This document shows positions 23,085 to 33,666 of a stretch of DNA of 64,000 nucleotides, in pieces (position 1 is the stretch's first letter; the number at the start of each line of letters is the position of its first letter). The stretch lies in NCBI GenBank assembly GCA_030374805.1, contig JARGSG010000195.1, positions 372,001 to 436,000 on the forward strand, read 5' to 3'. This DNA comes from Gracilaria gracilis (lineage: Eukaryota; Rhodophyta; Florideophyceae; Gracilariales; Gracilariaceae). The notes under the pieces were generated by a model. The model was not told the DNA's origin. It made no database searches and was given only the letters and a program-made list of their open reading frames with translations. A program made the position numbers and the translations under genes.

Positions 23085-23108
23085 AACTGTTGTGATTAGA
23101 ACGACAAG

Positions 23109-23561
23109 ATGAATCCTTACATTCTACAAGAATACAGATTGCTCTATGTACAAGACGAGTACTTATCTGCTCACCTAGGTAAAATCTCCAATATTCCATT
23201 TACGCAGAACGTAATTGTATGGAACATAATACACATATGCCTTGGGTTCTACCAAATCAAAGGCCCATTTGTTAAAGAAGTATACTTCCAAATATTATGC
23301 CGACTACTAAGTGCATGCAGTCCGCAACTTTATGATGAGTATGAAGAAGAATTTATACTACAACTCTACTTTGTAATAATTGGTACCTACGGTCACTACC
23401 AAAGAGCTGGAAACTACCTTCCATGTATAAGAAATGCAGTAAAGAACTTCTTCGAAAAGAATAGAGTGGAAACATTCAAATTGAATGAAATAGACGCACA
23501 TCCGAGGATCCCATACCCAACTATGTATCCATCTCCTGCTGGTCCAGCTCCACAGCAATAA
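23109..23561 (+). CDS. Element 1 post-pol accessory ORF a (unknown family)
   Basis: 150 aa starting 25 bp after the pol region. It is probably all-helical, with the core FYQIKGPFVKEVYFQILCRL, then EEEFILQLYFVIIGTYGHYQ, then a proline-rich tail (YPTMYPSPAGPAPQQ). The same motifs recur in the next ORF (YYQLHGPL..., YYIIGIIGHY) and in element 2 (FMQLRGPFLTDE..., YCYLVSQYGHL). I recognise no domain. It is neither chromodomain, RNase H nor integrase. Its place after pol is where other elements carry env-like or dUTPase genes, but no signal peptide or clear transmembrane anchor is visible. Recurrence in two elements argues that it was a functional element gene. Confidence 0.7.
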   Translation: MNPYILQEYRLLYVQDEYLSAHLGKISNIPFTQNVIVWNIIHICLGFYQIKGPFVKEVYFQILCRLLSACSPQLYDEYEEEFILQLYFVIIGTYGHYQRAGNYLPCIRNAVKNFFEKNRVETFKLNEIDAHPRIPYPTMYPSPAGPAPQQ

Positions 23562-23631
23562 ACATAAATAGAAGGCGCGTAGGAAAGAACAACGAGTTCC
23601 TCACCCGCCCATCATCAAACGAGTTCTCAAA

Positions 23632-24053
23632 ATGAGTTTGAACAGCAAGGATCTTGGTCAATTAAAATTTGCTCAGTTGAAACTAGCCGACTGGCCGTTA
23701 GCCGTTACTTCCGACCGAAATAAACAAAATGTTATATTATGGAATATATTCTACATATCTTTGGCATACTATCAATTACATGGACCATTGATTTCGGAAA
23801 TTGATAAAAAAATACAATACTTGCGTTATACGAAAAGCATGAACCAGAAGTATGCCTTTCACTTACTAAAAGTAGAATGATACAGCTGCATTATTACATT
23901 ATTGGGATCATTGGACATTACCCAGAAGAAAGTAAGGCGTATATTCACATTACAGAACGAGTTTCGAAATACTTACGAGCAGGAATAGGTTCACCAGCTA
24001 CTTTAGAAATCCCCAAAGGCGGCGGACATTCATTTCTGCCGTACCCAAACTAG
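23632..24053 (+). mobile_element. Element 1 post-pol accessory ORF b (broken paralogue of ORF a)
   Basis: The region starts MSLNSKDLGQLKFAQLKLAD and carries NVILWNIFYISLAYYQLHGP, matching NVIVWNIIHICLGFYQIKGP of the ORF just upstream, and further on a YYIIGIIGHY motif. A tandem pair of related post-pol genes therefore existed in this element. It is broken. The function is unknown. Confidence 0.6.
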
Positions 24054-24606
24054 ATAATGAAGTACATAAGAAGGGAAAAAGAAACAAAAAGAATAAAATC
24101 AACGAAAGAAAAGAAAACGAAAAAGAACAGAAACCAAAAATTAAAAGAACAAAACAAAACAAAAGTAAAATATTATATAATTTGAGGACAAATTCCTAAA
24201 CAAAAGAGGAGCAGTTGTAGCATATGGCGATTTTGGAAGGGGCTTAAAAGCATTTGTTTTGCCTTTTCCACGCGCATATGCTCAGGTGGTAATGTCACTG
24301 AGTAATCAGTGCTGTATAGGAATATAAAGTAAAAATAGAGCCTTTACTGGTAGTGTTGTTTTTAGTACTACAATCATCTATTTGCTAGACTATATAAACC
24401 GTCTCGGAATTCTGTTCCCAGAAGTCCGGGCAACTCTCCTCGCACCAACTCAGTTCACAACAGTTCTAGGTCTTCAGCAAATACGTCCAGCGCGAGCGCG
24501 GTCAGACCAGAGTGTAGGATAAAGTACTTTATTCAATATACATTTTAAGAGCTATACACAATACAAAAGTAAGGTATGTACACGCCTACTGAGCACCGAT
24601 GATTAC

Positions 24607-25211
24607 ACTACTAGAGGACAGATTTCAATACCCCGGTTACCGAAGCCGGAAACAAATGGGGTTGTTGTGGTGCAAGGAGCGCAGTTCAGAGGTTGAATAA
24701 ATAAGACGTGATGTTGATGACTGAGTGTGTCCTCGTCAAAAGAGAGTTGCCTCGCTGTCTTTACCTTTTCTACTACTTTAGCTAGAACTACTCTGGAGAA
24801 GACAAAGACAGTCTGTTTATGTTTGTAGTTACCCGTTGCGGTAGTCTCTCAAAAGGTACCACCCACGCACTTACGCTGGCGCAGGCTATATTTGCTCTCT
24901 TCCTAAACCAAATTATATTGTAAAGTATATATCATTAAATACTCCAATCCCTAATAACCCACTGGGAAAAGCGATGATTTAGACTTTTTGGTAATTCTGA
25001 AAAATCTTACTTATGGTTTCCAAAAAGACGTCCCCGGCTTTTACAGAGAATAAAACTGAAGTAATCAAGTACACAAAATATATAAAACGTTTTAATATAT
25101 TTGGAAATGGTATGTGATGCAAGTCAATGTGTTTTTCAGAATGTTTTGGTTTTTGCTTACTATTTAAAGTTTTTTGCAAAACTTAAGATTTTCAATAAAA
25201 TATAATTTATC
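24607..25211 (+). repeat. Dispersed repeat A, right copy
   Basis: A second copy of the repeat at 16569-17172 in the same direction, directly after the 3' LTR of element 1 and directly before the 3' end of element 2. The two copies share their starts and ends, so element 1 looks inserted between two whole copies rather than inside one. Confidence 0.85.
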
Positions 25212-25583
25212 CTAACTTTTTGTAAAGAACGCTTTTGTCGGGGGAGGCACTTCTAGGCTCTCTTTTTCGCTCTGCGCTTGGAACGAGAAGACGGGAGAGA
25301 GTGAAACACGCGACGAGAGTAGTTTACATAGACTTTACTAAATAGAAGTAGAAGCACTGTACTTAGCTTTATACTTCCACTAGAATAGCCCAACAATAAA
25401 CTACAGCAATAAATATACTTATCATTACAACAACAGTTTCTAACATAGCATTCCAACACAATAAAATAGTTAATTTGGGACATATTCGGCTACAAATTCA
25501 TAACAAATACTCCCTTCTTAAAACTTTTAATCTTCCTCGATTAACGTCATTCTTTCCATCGCAATATATGGTTTTAAGACTCA

Positions 25584-26098
25584 TTAATGCTGTGGGGAAC
25601 CATTGAAAACAGGCTGATTTTCGAAAACTCCACGATGATTGGGAAACAGCACCATATATAGACGACGTTCGAATTCAAGAGAGAAGTCATTTTCGTCCCG
25701 GAACTTTTCCATGTGAATCAAAGCACTTTCAACAGCGTCCATAAACATATCAGCAGGATCCGGTGTGAGATGTCCATACTGTGAGACCAGGTAGCAGTAA
25801 AGAAACAGAATATATTCCGCATGCACTTCATCCATTACGCCATTATCATAAACCTCAAATAAATTTCGGAGGATTATAGCGTTTTCATCTGTCAAGAATG
25901 GTCCTCTGAGTTGCATGAAAGCGAAAAAAAATGTGAAAAGAGGTCCAAGCAAGACGGAGTCTCTCCGAGAGATTTTTAGCCATTCCATCAAACCACGTTA
26001 GCATCCTTCGTCCTCCCAATATTATCGATCCATAGAACTGCCTTGCGGTATCGAGTACGGAGGTTATTAGCGGCTTCGTTGCCGTTGTTGTTCGTCAT
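25584..26098 (-). mobile_element. Element 2 post-pol accessory gene (same family as element 1 ORFs a and b, broken)
   Basis: It starts at the pol end (MTNNNGNEAANNLRTRYRKA) and carries the family core: FMQLRGPFLTDENAIILRNL, then HAEYILFLYCYLVSQYGHLT, then a helical end (MDAVESALIHMEKF). The order and spacing of the QxxGPF and YGHY motifs equal those of 23109-23561. It is broken. The function is unknown. Confidence 0.65.
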
Positions 26099-26823
26099 AA
26101 TGTATACTTTTTGATAAGTTCCGGTTCGGTGGATGTGATGAGTGTTTGGCTATCGACCCACTGATTTTCAGTGTCGTCCGTGTTTTTATAGTGAACTAGA
26201 TACTGCAGGCGACTGCGTCGAATTCGGTAGTCGAAAATCTTCTCAATGCAATTGTCTGGAACTTTGACGAGTTTCTTCACTTTTGGAGAGGGTACATTCT
26301 TGTGTTGACTTTCAGTACTCGTAGGTTGCACGAATGGTTTCAGCAATGATACATGGAAGGTGTGATGAGTTCGTTCCAGTTTCTTAGGTAATTGTAATTC
26401 ATATGATCGACCTTCAGCTAAAACATTACGCACGGGGAATGGTCCTATGTATTTCGACGCCAGTTTCTTTGTACTTCCTTCTTTTAAGTTCAAATTCTTG
26501 GTCGAAAGCATAACCCTATCACCAACTTTGAATATTTGTTCCTTGCGGTTCATGTTGATATCGTCTACCATTTTTGGATTAGTTGCTTCAATGGATTCTT
26601 TTGCCACTTCCGCTGCATACTTAATATGTGTAACAGTCCATATCAATTATTCCGAATGGCAACTCCACCTCTTCCACGATATGGTCCATTTACATCAGAA
26701 AGTCCATTTTGGACGTCAGAACGAACGTGGTAGCTCTTCCTGGTAGCTTTCCAGTGACACAAACAGCAAAACGAATGACCAACTACATGCAGAGATACAA
26801 AGGATACAATACTCTAATACGCG

Positions 26824-28170
26824 TCATTGCCAAGATGAGGGATCAGAGGAAGCCCAATTCCCTCCAACAGCTAAGTATTCGTTACGGCGAATAACATCAC
26901 CAGCATAATACCGTTCCAGTACATTGTTAATTAGATATGCTTCACGGGATTTCTCTTGTGCAGAGGCAACAGCTGACAACGCCGTCTGTTCTCGAATATG
27001 CGACAAAGAAATGCCACTTTTGATTAGTTTGAACCTCAACCAGTCCCAATCAGATGACAGTTCCTTTGCTTCTACTCCTTCTTTGTAACGACTGGAAAAC
27101 CTGAACACATGAAATTTAGATAGTTTGAAAGAAGATGGCACAGTAAAGAAGGCCGTTAGCATTTTCTTCCAATCAAACCATGTAACCTGAGACGATGTAA
27201 CCACAGTGTTTGAAACAGAACTTTCTGTAACTACCTTCATCATTTTCCTTGGGAAGAAGACATTAAATTGTTTCAACCGTCGCTTAACAAGGCCAAATGT
27301 GGCATCGCAACGGTTCTTTGAATGTCCTGCTACCAGGAAGCGTAGAAAAATGTCATCCTGATACACCATGACAACACGCCACAACAGGTACCACAACATA
27401 AACCTGTTCTTGTTCTGTCCCCCACAGTTATCGGCGTGTAGATTCAATGCTCGGTGGGCCGCAGTAGTTGCATTGGGAAGATAGTGCTGCTTCAAAGTAT
27501 AGTTCACCATCGATGCAACTCCATTGAAGATCTTTTTGTCTGGCCAGTGGCCTTCAGGGAGACCGAGAATAAAACAACTTGACTGGGAACTACTTGCGAC
27601 GCCAAAAAAGTCAAACTTCAACCCGGTCACGAAGTGAAGTTGACCGGGTTGGCGCAAGAGGTGTGGAAGGAGAATTTTTTCTGCGAAGTCGAACACTAAA
27701 TGAATTGGCTCTGTGTCCGGATCAGTGCATGCTCGTGTTTGTATTTCGCGATAGAGTTTGAACTCATTGTATGCATCATTAAGGGGATTCCGTCTGGATG
27801 CCATTAAGGCCGAACGAAGCTCCAAATTCTGTGTTGACCGAGTGGAATTGAGCAAAGTCGTACAAGTATTGCAAAAATCACTTCCTTTCTTAAGAATGCG
27901 CAGCGTCGCAACATACTGTCGCCAAAGTTTGACAAAGCTCTCCTTGGTCAAAGGAGCTTCGGGTGCATTCTCCAAGGTGAATCCAATGGTTTCTTTTGCT
28001 GCAGCCATATTGTCACACCCTCGCTCCTTGTATTGCTTATAGACGTCTTCTCTTCTAACGTCGTTTGGGAGAAACTGGATTGGATTATCGTCTGTGGATC
28101 CCTGCCCCGTTGGGAAGCAAAGCGCATTCATATTTGCATATCGGTAGAGTTGGGCCAAGGCAACAATAGT
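26824..28170 (-). pseudogene. Transposase-like protein, main part (RNase H-like, DUF7869 type)
   Basis: A frame of about 445 codons without a credible start of its own; its upstream coding signal continues in another frame towards 28784. Features: SDFCNTCTTLLNS (zinc-ligand-like CxxC), an RNase H-like first strand IHLVFDFAEKILLPHLL with a conserved Asp, a second Asp in NLHADNCGGQNKNRFMLWYL, and LVAGHSKNRCDATFGLVKRR with the GH-K-D pattern. This HxDNCxGQNKN...GHTKxxxD layout is that of DUF7869 proteins found in many transposon-like genes. I infer a DDD/E-type transposase. The frame change at its 5' end makes this copy probably inactive. Confidence 0.65.
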
Positions 28171-28415
28171 TTACAGCGACTGTTTCCTTTTCCGGCCTTT
28201 GGAGTGCCCACTTGGTGTGATTGAAAATGTATCACTGCTGCATAAATCGGCGGCAAATCGTGCAATAGTCCTTTGATGTAGCTGTACTGTTGCAGCCAAT
28301 CCGTATTGTCACATCATTTTGCCACGAAGTGCAAAACGGGTGGTATTCTTCCCTTCGTCTTCAACCAGCCGGCGCTTCCGGTTACGTTGTTTCGACCAAT
28401 CAGAGTTCCATTGCA

Positions 28416-28784
28416 TCAGTTCATTCGCTGTTCCGGCAGGGGCCGATAATGCCAGCAATATAGCCGCTTAGACGTTGCCCTTTCGGCCTCTTTCATGACA
28501 GCGAAGCTTTTGGCAAGCGTAAAGTCGGCCTCAGTTGTGCAAGGGGGCTTACATTGGCAGTGGACTGTGTGTTTTTTGAAATGAGTCCGGGCATTTTGCG
28601 CTAACGTTGAGCTAACGTCGTCATTGGTGCTGCTGACCAGGTTGGACTGTGGAAGGTTTGGCCCACATTGCGTCGTCTTTTGTTGCGGCTCTTCTGGGCA
28701 TAGTATTTGAGCAATATCTGCATGCCCAATGGTGGCGAGATCATCAGCTTGGAGCTGTTCAAAGTCAATTGCAGAATCTTCCAT
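28416..28784 (-). pseudogene. Transposase-like protein, N-terminal part
   Basis: 123 codons from the ATG at 28782-28784 (MEDSAIDFEQLQADDLATIG). It has the short cysteine motif HCQCKPPC, followed by FTLAKSFAVMKEAERATSKR. The neighbouring copy has CKCETPC and LQFAAMSEASRVHTVRCML in the same place, so this is the N-terminal zinc-binding part of the same transposase. It is not in frame with the main part. A frameshift or a lost intron would explain this; I cannot tell which. Confidence 0.55.
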
Positions 28785-29066
28785 TGATTTTTGCTTGCAG
28801 AATTGAGCGTTTGATCCTTCAGAGACCCGTTACGACATAACGGGTTTCGACCAAGGTGTGTCTGACAAAGAACAAGTGTTATCTCTTTGTTCCTTCCTGA
28901 ATAAAAAATAGAATCCTTCCCAGGGAATAAATTTGTTTTTAAATTATCTCTGGATCTGCAAGTTGTTTTCTCTCGCTTTTTTGCTCGTTTCATAGGCCTA
29001 GTCGAGACGAACACATCGACATGCGTATCTCCAGGGCTGTTTAAATTGCCATTCGGAGTAATTGAT

Positions 29067-29099
29067 GTGGATTTTTAACACATATGTGTTTGGATCCAC
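29067..29099. repeat. 33-bp imperfect palindrome between two transposon copies
   Basis: GTGGATTTTTAACACATATG runs on into its near reverse complement, ending TGGATCCAC. The centre ACACATATGTGT is perfect. It lies just outside the right TIR of copy 1 and may be an end piece of another copy or a small foldback remnant. Confidence 0.6.
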
Positions 29100-29189
29100 T
29101 TTAAAAGCTCGTTACTGCACAAACGCTGAAGCCGAGAAACAGAGCAGACACTTCTAGTGGACCATTTTGGACCTTTCAACTTTTTAGGT

Positions 29190-31420
29190 AGCATTCAATG
29201 GGCCTTCTAAACAAGCTTAACAGATTTGAAATGGGGCAAACCGTCCCGGAGATACATTACTACTACTTTCAACTCGGTTCGGTTCAATTTGCTCCATCAC
29301 CCAATTATCGTTCATGTAGCCCTTCATTGCCTGGATAGTAGCGTTGTAGGACATTCTTCATCAAGTAATCTCTTGTATTCCCTTCTTGAATGGAAGGAAC
29401 TTCAGCCAACGGCCGAATGCGGCATGAAAACCCACCTAAATAGCTTTCACTGGCAGACGCTGCCACATTTTCGGCACTCACGCCTCTTTTTAAAAGGTTA
29501 TAGACCTTCGTATTTGAACCGTTTGACAGTTCTTTGACGCAAACATTTCTGGTATTAGTGCTCATAAATGTAAACATGTGATACCGGGTGATTCGGAATC
29601 CACTTGGAACCGTAAAGAAAATCACTGAGAAACGTTTTCCAATTAATCCACTCAACACAACTTCCGCAAACAACCCTATTACAGTGGGAACTAGTATTAA
29701 TTGTGCTCATCATTTTTTGCGGACAAACGACGTCCTCCTGTTTCAATAGTCTTTCCACTATCCCAAACGCACCGTTGCAGACGTTTTTTGTGTGTTCGGC
29801 AACAAGAAAATTCAGCATTATCGTGTCTTCGAACTTCATTATAATCCACCATGCAAAATAAAACAACATTTACCTGTTCTTTTTCTGCCCACTGCAGTTA
29901 TCTGCGTGTAGCCCGATGGTTCTAGCTGCGCCAAAGCGATCTTCCCAATCATTAATTGTGTAATGTATCATCGACCCCACCTCGTTCGCGGTCTTGTTAC
30001 CAGGTCTATGCCCCTCAGGCAGTTCGAAGACATTAGTTTCTCAGGAATTGCTCATGTCACATCCAAAGATGTCGAACTTAAGGCCATTCACAAAATAAAG
30101 TTGGCCCGGTTTTCGCAGTAGTCTGGGGAGAAGAACCTTTTCAGCGAAGTCAAAGACGAGGTGAATAGTTTCTCTATTTCTCTTGGCGCTCACTCAAAGC
30201 TCCTTGTAATGTTGAAATTCATTCCTGGCCTCCTCACGGTGCTTCTCTCTCGCCTCAAGGAGTATTTCTTTAGTTCTTTGGTTTTCAATTGCCGTGGCCT
30301 CGTTCAGTAATGTAGTACATGTATCACAAAAGTCACTACCCGACTTGATTATCCGAAGTGTAGGCATATATGTTCTCCACACCTTACAAATGCACGTTTC
30401 ATTAGCGGCGAAGAGGTCCTCGGTTGCTTACAAATTGTTCTGCTGTTGTAGGAATCTATTATTTCATTCCACTTCTTGGTGTACTCTTCATCAATGGAGG
30501 ATATTGTCTCCTTACTCGGGAAAAGCATTACCGGTACTTCTTTTGCTGAGCCTCGTCCAGTGGGGCATGCCATGGCGTTCATGTCGCTGTACCACTGCAA
30601 AAGGAAAAGCGCACAAAGTGACTGAATGGATAGCGATCTTCTACGGCTTTTATGTTCTTCAGTTTGAAGCGGGCCGAAGTCTTCATTTACAGTAATCCTA
30701 GTTGCATACTCTGTCACCATTCTTGAGTGCAGCTGCACTATGGCAGCAAACGCATTCGCGCAGAGGATTACTCCTCGTATTGCGTACTGGGTTCTAACTG
30801 TGGACGTGCCCTGGAGTGCACGGTGTAGTTTTTTTCTCTTCTGTGATCGTTGTGGATTTTTTTCCATTAGCTCATTAGGACAGCCGGGGGGTGCACTTAA
30901 AGCAAGGAGCATACATCGAACAGTATGAACACGACTGGCCTCCGACATGGCAGCGAATTGTAGCGAGAGGTCGGCGTTTCCCTCGAACCCACAGGGCGTT
31001 TCACATTTGCATTGTGCAAGAAAAGATTTGTAATGCTTTGAGGCGCAGACACTCTGATCTTCAGTGAGTGCGACGCTCCCCGTTGATGTCCGAGGGGCCT
31101 CTGGAGGTTCCACGAGTTGGAATCCGCCCTCCCCATGTTTACCGTCAGTCGGCGAGGCAGTGTCTTGAACAGAATCCTGTCCAGTTTGCAGGTCAGACTG
31201 CTGCAGTGTTTCTGCCTCGCAGAGAACGTGAGACTTTCCATTCTCAAGAAGTGAGGGACAGTGGACGCAAGGCGTGCGCTTGGGACTTCAACTGGACCGG
31301 CGATGGAACGGATGGAAAGAATCTATCGTTTCTTCGAAATCACGAAAAGTTCTTTTTTAACATGGGGGAATCTCCAGGAACGGTTGGTCGATTTGTGCCG
31401 TTCTAGGACGTCCATATAAC
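29190..31420 (-). mobile_element. TIR DNA transposon, copy 2 (decayed relative of copy 1)
   Basis: Same direction as copy 1 and laid end to end with it. It carries the same protein in decayed form: SKHYKSFLAQCKCETPCGFE (30349-31113 region), DMNAMACPTGRGSAKEVPV against copy 1 NMNALCFPTGQGSTDDNPI, GSDFCDTCTTLLNEATAI, and FLVAEHTKNVCNGAFGIVER near 29800. Its ends are not fixed. The sequence near 29232-29255 (GGCAAACCGTCCCGGAGATA) and the reverse of 31370-31390 (CCAACCGTTCCTGGAGAT) look like its inverted ends. Several frameshifts and stops break it. The two copies are related subfamilies, not recent duplicates. Confidence 0.65.
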
Positions 31421-33086
31421 TTTTTTCTGATCGCAATGAGTGCAGTTTTATCTCCTCTTTTCGTCCATGCGCCAAAGTTCTGGTACTCCAAAAGTGCGAT
31501 ACCGAGTTTTTTAAGTGGATCCACGCACGTATTATCAATGAATTTGGCCGTAACATCGTTACTAATTTCGGTTCCAAAGGGCGTGACTAAATACTCGAGT
31601 TGTCCGTATCTTGTACGAAAAGCAGTTTATTCTCGGTCACCTTCTCTGACCTTTATTTGATTATATCCCGATCGTAAATCAAGTGCAGAGGAGTACTTTG
31701 CACCACCTACTTGGTCCCCTACTTCATCAATTCTGGGCAGGGGTACTTGATTCTTAATTGATTGTTTATTCAGTGCGCGGTAGTCAACGCACATACGAAG
31801 ACTTCCGTCCTATTTCTTGGTATATAATACTGGGCTTCCCCAAGGACTTATACTAGGCCTGATGAAGCCGTGACCTAAGAGTTCATTTATCTGTTTTTTC
31901 ATTCCACTTAGCTCGACCTTAGACAATTTGTAGATTGGTCCCATCCTAGGACTTCATCCTTCTTTCAGATCGATTTTCATTTCTACTTTTTGATCTGGTG
32001 GTTATCGTCTAGGTAACTCATTAGGAAAAACTTCTTGATACTCACATAATAACTTTTGTAATTGGATATCCACTTCTTCACTTTGTTTTGTACTTTTGGG
32101 ATCAACTTTGTCCCTATATGGTTTGATAATAATATGGCATACCATCTTCATTTTCTTTTTTTTACAAGTATTACGAACAGCTTACTGGTAAACAGGAACG
32201 TAGGCCGGGATGATGAGCCATACCTACCAGATTCTGCGTCCAGAGTAATGAAGTCTTCTCCAGCCTTGACGAGCATTTTGTTCAATTTCCAATCAATAAG
32301 TGGATTTATGTCTGATAACCATGACTTGGATTACGTCAAAAGAAATCTATCCACTATAAATGGTTTAGTATCGAAAATACCTGGCCACTTCCTAGAGAAA
32401 GTTCATTCGAATTGATGCCCATTGGGACAAGAGTTCCATCCCACAAATTAGCTTGTAGCTCAGACTTATTTATTTGCAGATTCAATTTTTCTGCAAACTC
32501 TTTGGAGATAACATTCTCTTCACAACCACTATCCATTAGGATATTGCATGCGTGTGGTACTTGAGTATCTATTTTTCCTTTAAACACCAACATAGGAGAT
32601 CTTTCAGATTTTTTCTTCCGAAACGGGAGAAAAGTGTATATTTTAATACTTTCCTTATGGTTTTCGTACTTTGTACTTTTTGTTTCTTTTTTATTAGCTT
32701 TGCATTTAATTTCTATATTACATCGATGCGCTAACGGATTACCAGCTAGCGCCTTTTTTAGTTTCTTGGATTGTAAGTCCTATTGAACCGATTATTGTAA
32801 CGGTTCTTGGCAAAACAACCTGTCTTCTTGCATGTAAAGCATAGTTTACTCTCCCAACAACGTTTCTTTTCTTCAGGACTAACGTAAGAAGCTCTTCTCA
32901 TATTTATGGCTCCAATTTGCATAGGAGTGGGCCCTTGATTTCCACTGGAATTGCTACTACCTGAGCCATCAAAACCCCAATTATCGCTTCGAAATATATT
33001 GCCGAGCTTGTCCGCAATTTTCATTGCGTCTCGCACATTAAATGCTGCTGCTCTTTCTACTCTACTCGAGTCCTAATTTGAAGAAC

Positions 33087-33453
33087 CGTCTGTGTTTTCG
33101 GAAATGGAATTCCACATTCAAAAATGCTAGTTTTGGTGACCGATTACCTGGTGACTTTTTCCAATTTTCTTTGATATTTGGGTTTGATATGAAGAAATAC
33201 GTATTTGGTGTGCTAGTTTGACATTCAAAATTTGCAGTTCCGGAAATTCCCCAGTTCCATAACTAGCGTATTTCAAATTCTAAAACTGGCGATTTTCCAG
33301 AACTGCAAATTTTGAATGTCAAACTAGCACACCAAATACGTATTTCTTCATATCAAACCCAAATATCAAAAAGAATTGGAAAAATTCACCAGATAATCGG
33401 TCACCAAAACTAGAAATTTTGAATGTGAAATTTTATTTCCGAGAACACAGACG
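33087..33453. repeat. Foldback (long inverted repeat) element inside element 2 gag
   Basis: A 367-bp near-perfect hairpin. The left arm starts CGTCTGTGTTTTCGGAAAT, and the right arm ends with its complement (ATTTCCGAGAACACAGACG). The arms run about 165 bp each, roughly 90% complementary by eye, around a loop of about 40 bp. It has no coding capacity. A partial copy of one arm lies at 53421-53476. It looks like a foldback MITE. Confidence 0.85.
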
Positions 33454-33666
33454 CCTGACTGTAGTAAAACAATTGTTCCGCTTGAGTCATAGTAGGAATT
33501 TGTAATAACCATCTTGTAAACTCTTGGTTATAGGATCAGACAGTACTAAATTTACCCCGTTGTTTTAAGTCACATAATCTTCTTCTGGCAGTTAACTCTC
33601 TGTTTACTGGTTCAAAGTATTTTAGTAACTGATCTTTAAATTATGTGAAGAATTTCAAATTGTTTC

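Larger units (their letters stand above)
17173..24605 (+). mobile_element. Element 1: Ty3/gypsy LTR retrotransposon with extra ORFs (broken)
   Basis: LTRs are 17173-17562 and 24216-24605, both 390 bp, starting TGTAGC and roughly 90% alike by eye, so the insertion is old. A primer-site-like TGGTAGCATCCC follows the 5' LTR near 17568, and a purine tract (AAAAGAGGAGCAG) precedes the 3' LTR. Parts in order: an extra ORF at 17723-18343, gag about 18658-19525, pol about 19568-23084, two extra ORFs at 23109-24053. Pol runs protease (ILIDCGCEDVCIS), RT (MVYLDDILIYSKTKNEH), RNase H, integrase, and a chromo-like tail. The order RT then integrase makes it Ty3/gypsy. The coding region is broken, with roughly ten breaks. 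Repeat A flanks it on both sides. Confidence 0.93.
26642..29066 (-). mobile_element. TIR DNA transposon, copy 1 (DUF7869-like transposase), inside element 2
   Basis: About 2.4 kb with terminal inverted repeats of about 23 bp: left 26642 reads ATCAATTATTCCGAATGGCA, and the right end, reversed, reads ATCAATTACTCCGAATGGCA. The target duplication is unclear (AT is possible). It sits in the pol of element 2 and encodes a transposase-like protein on the minus strand, in an N-terminal part (28416-28784) and a main part (26824-28170). A second, more decayed relative lies next to it (about 29190-31420). Confidence 0.75.
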
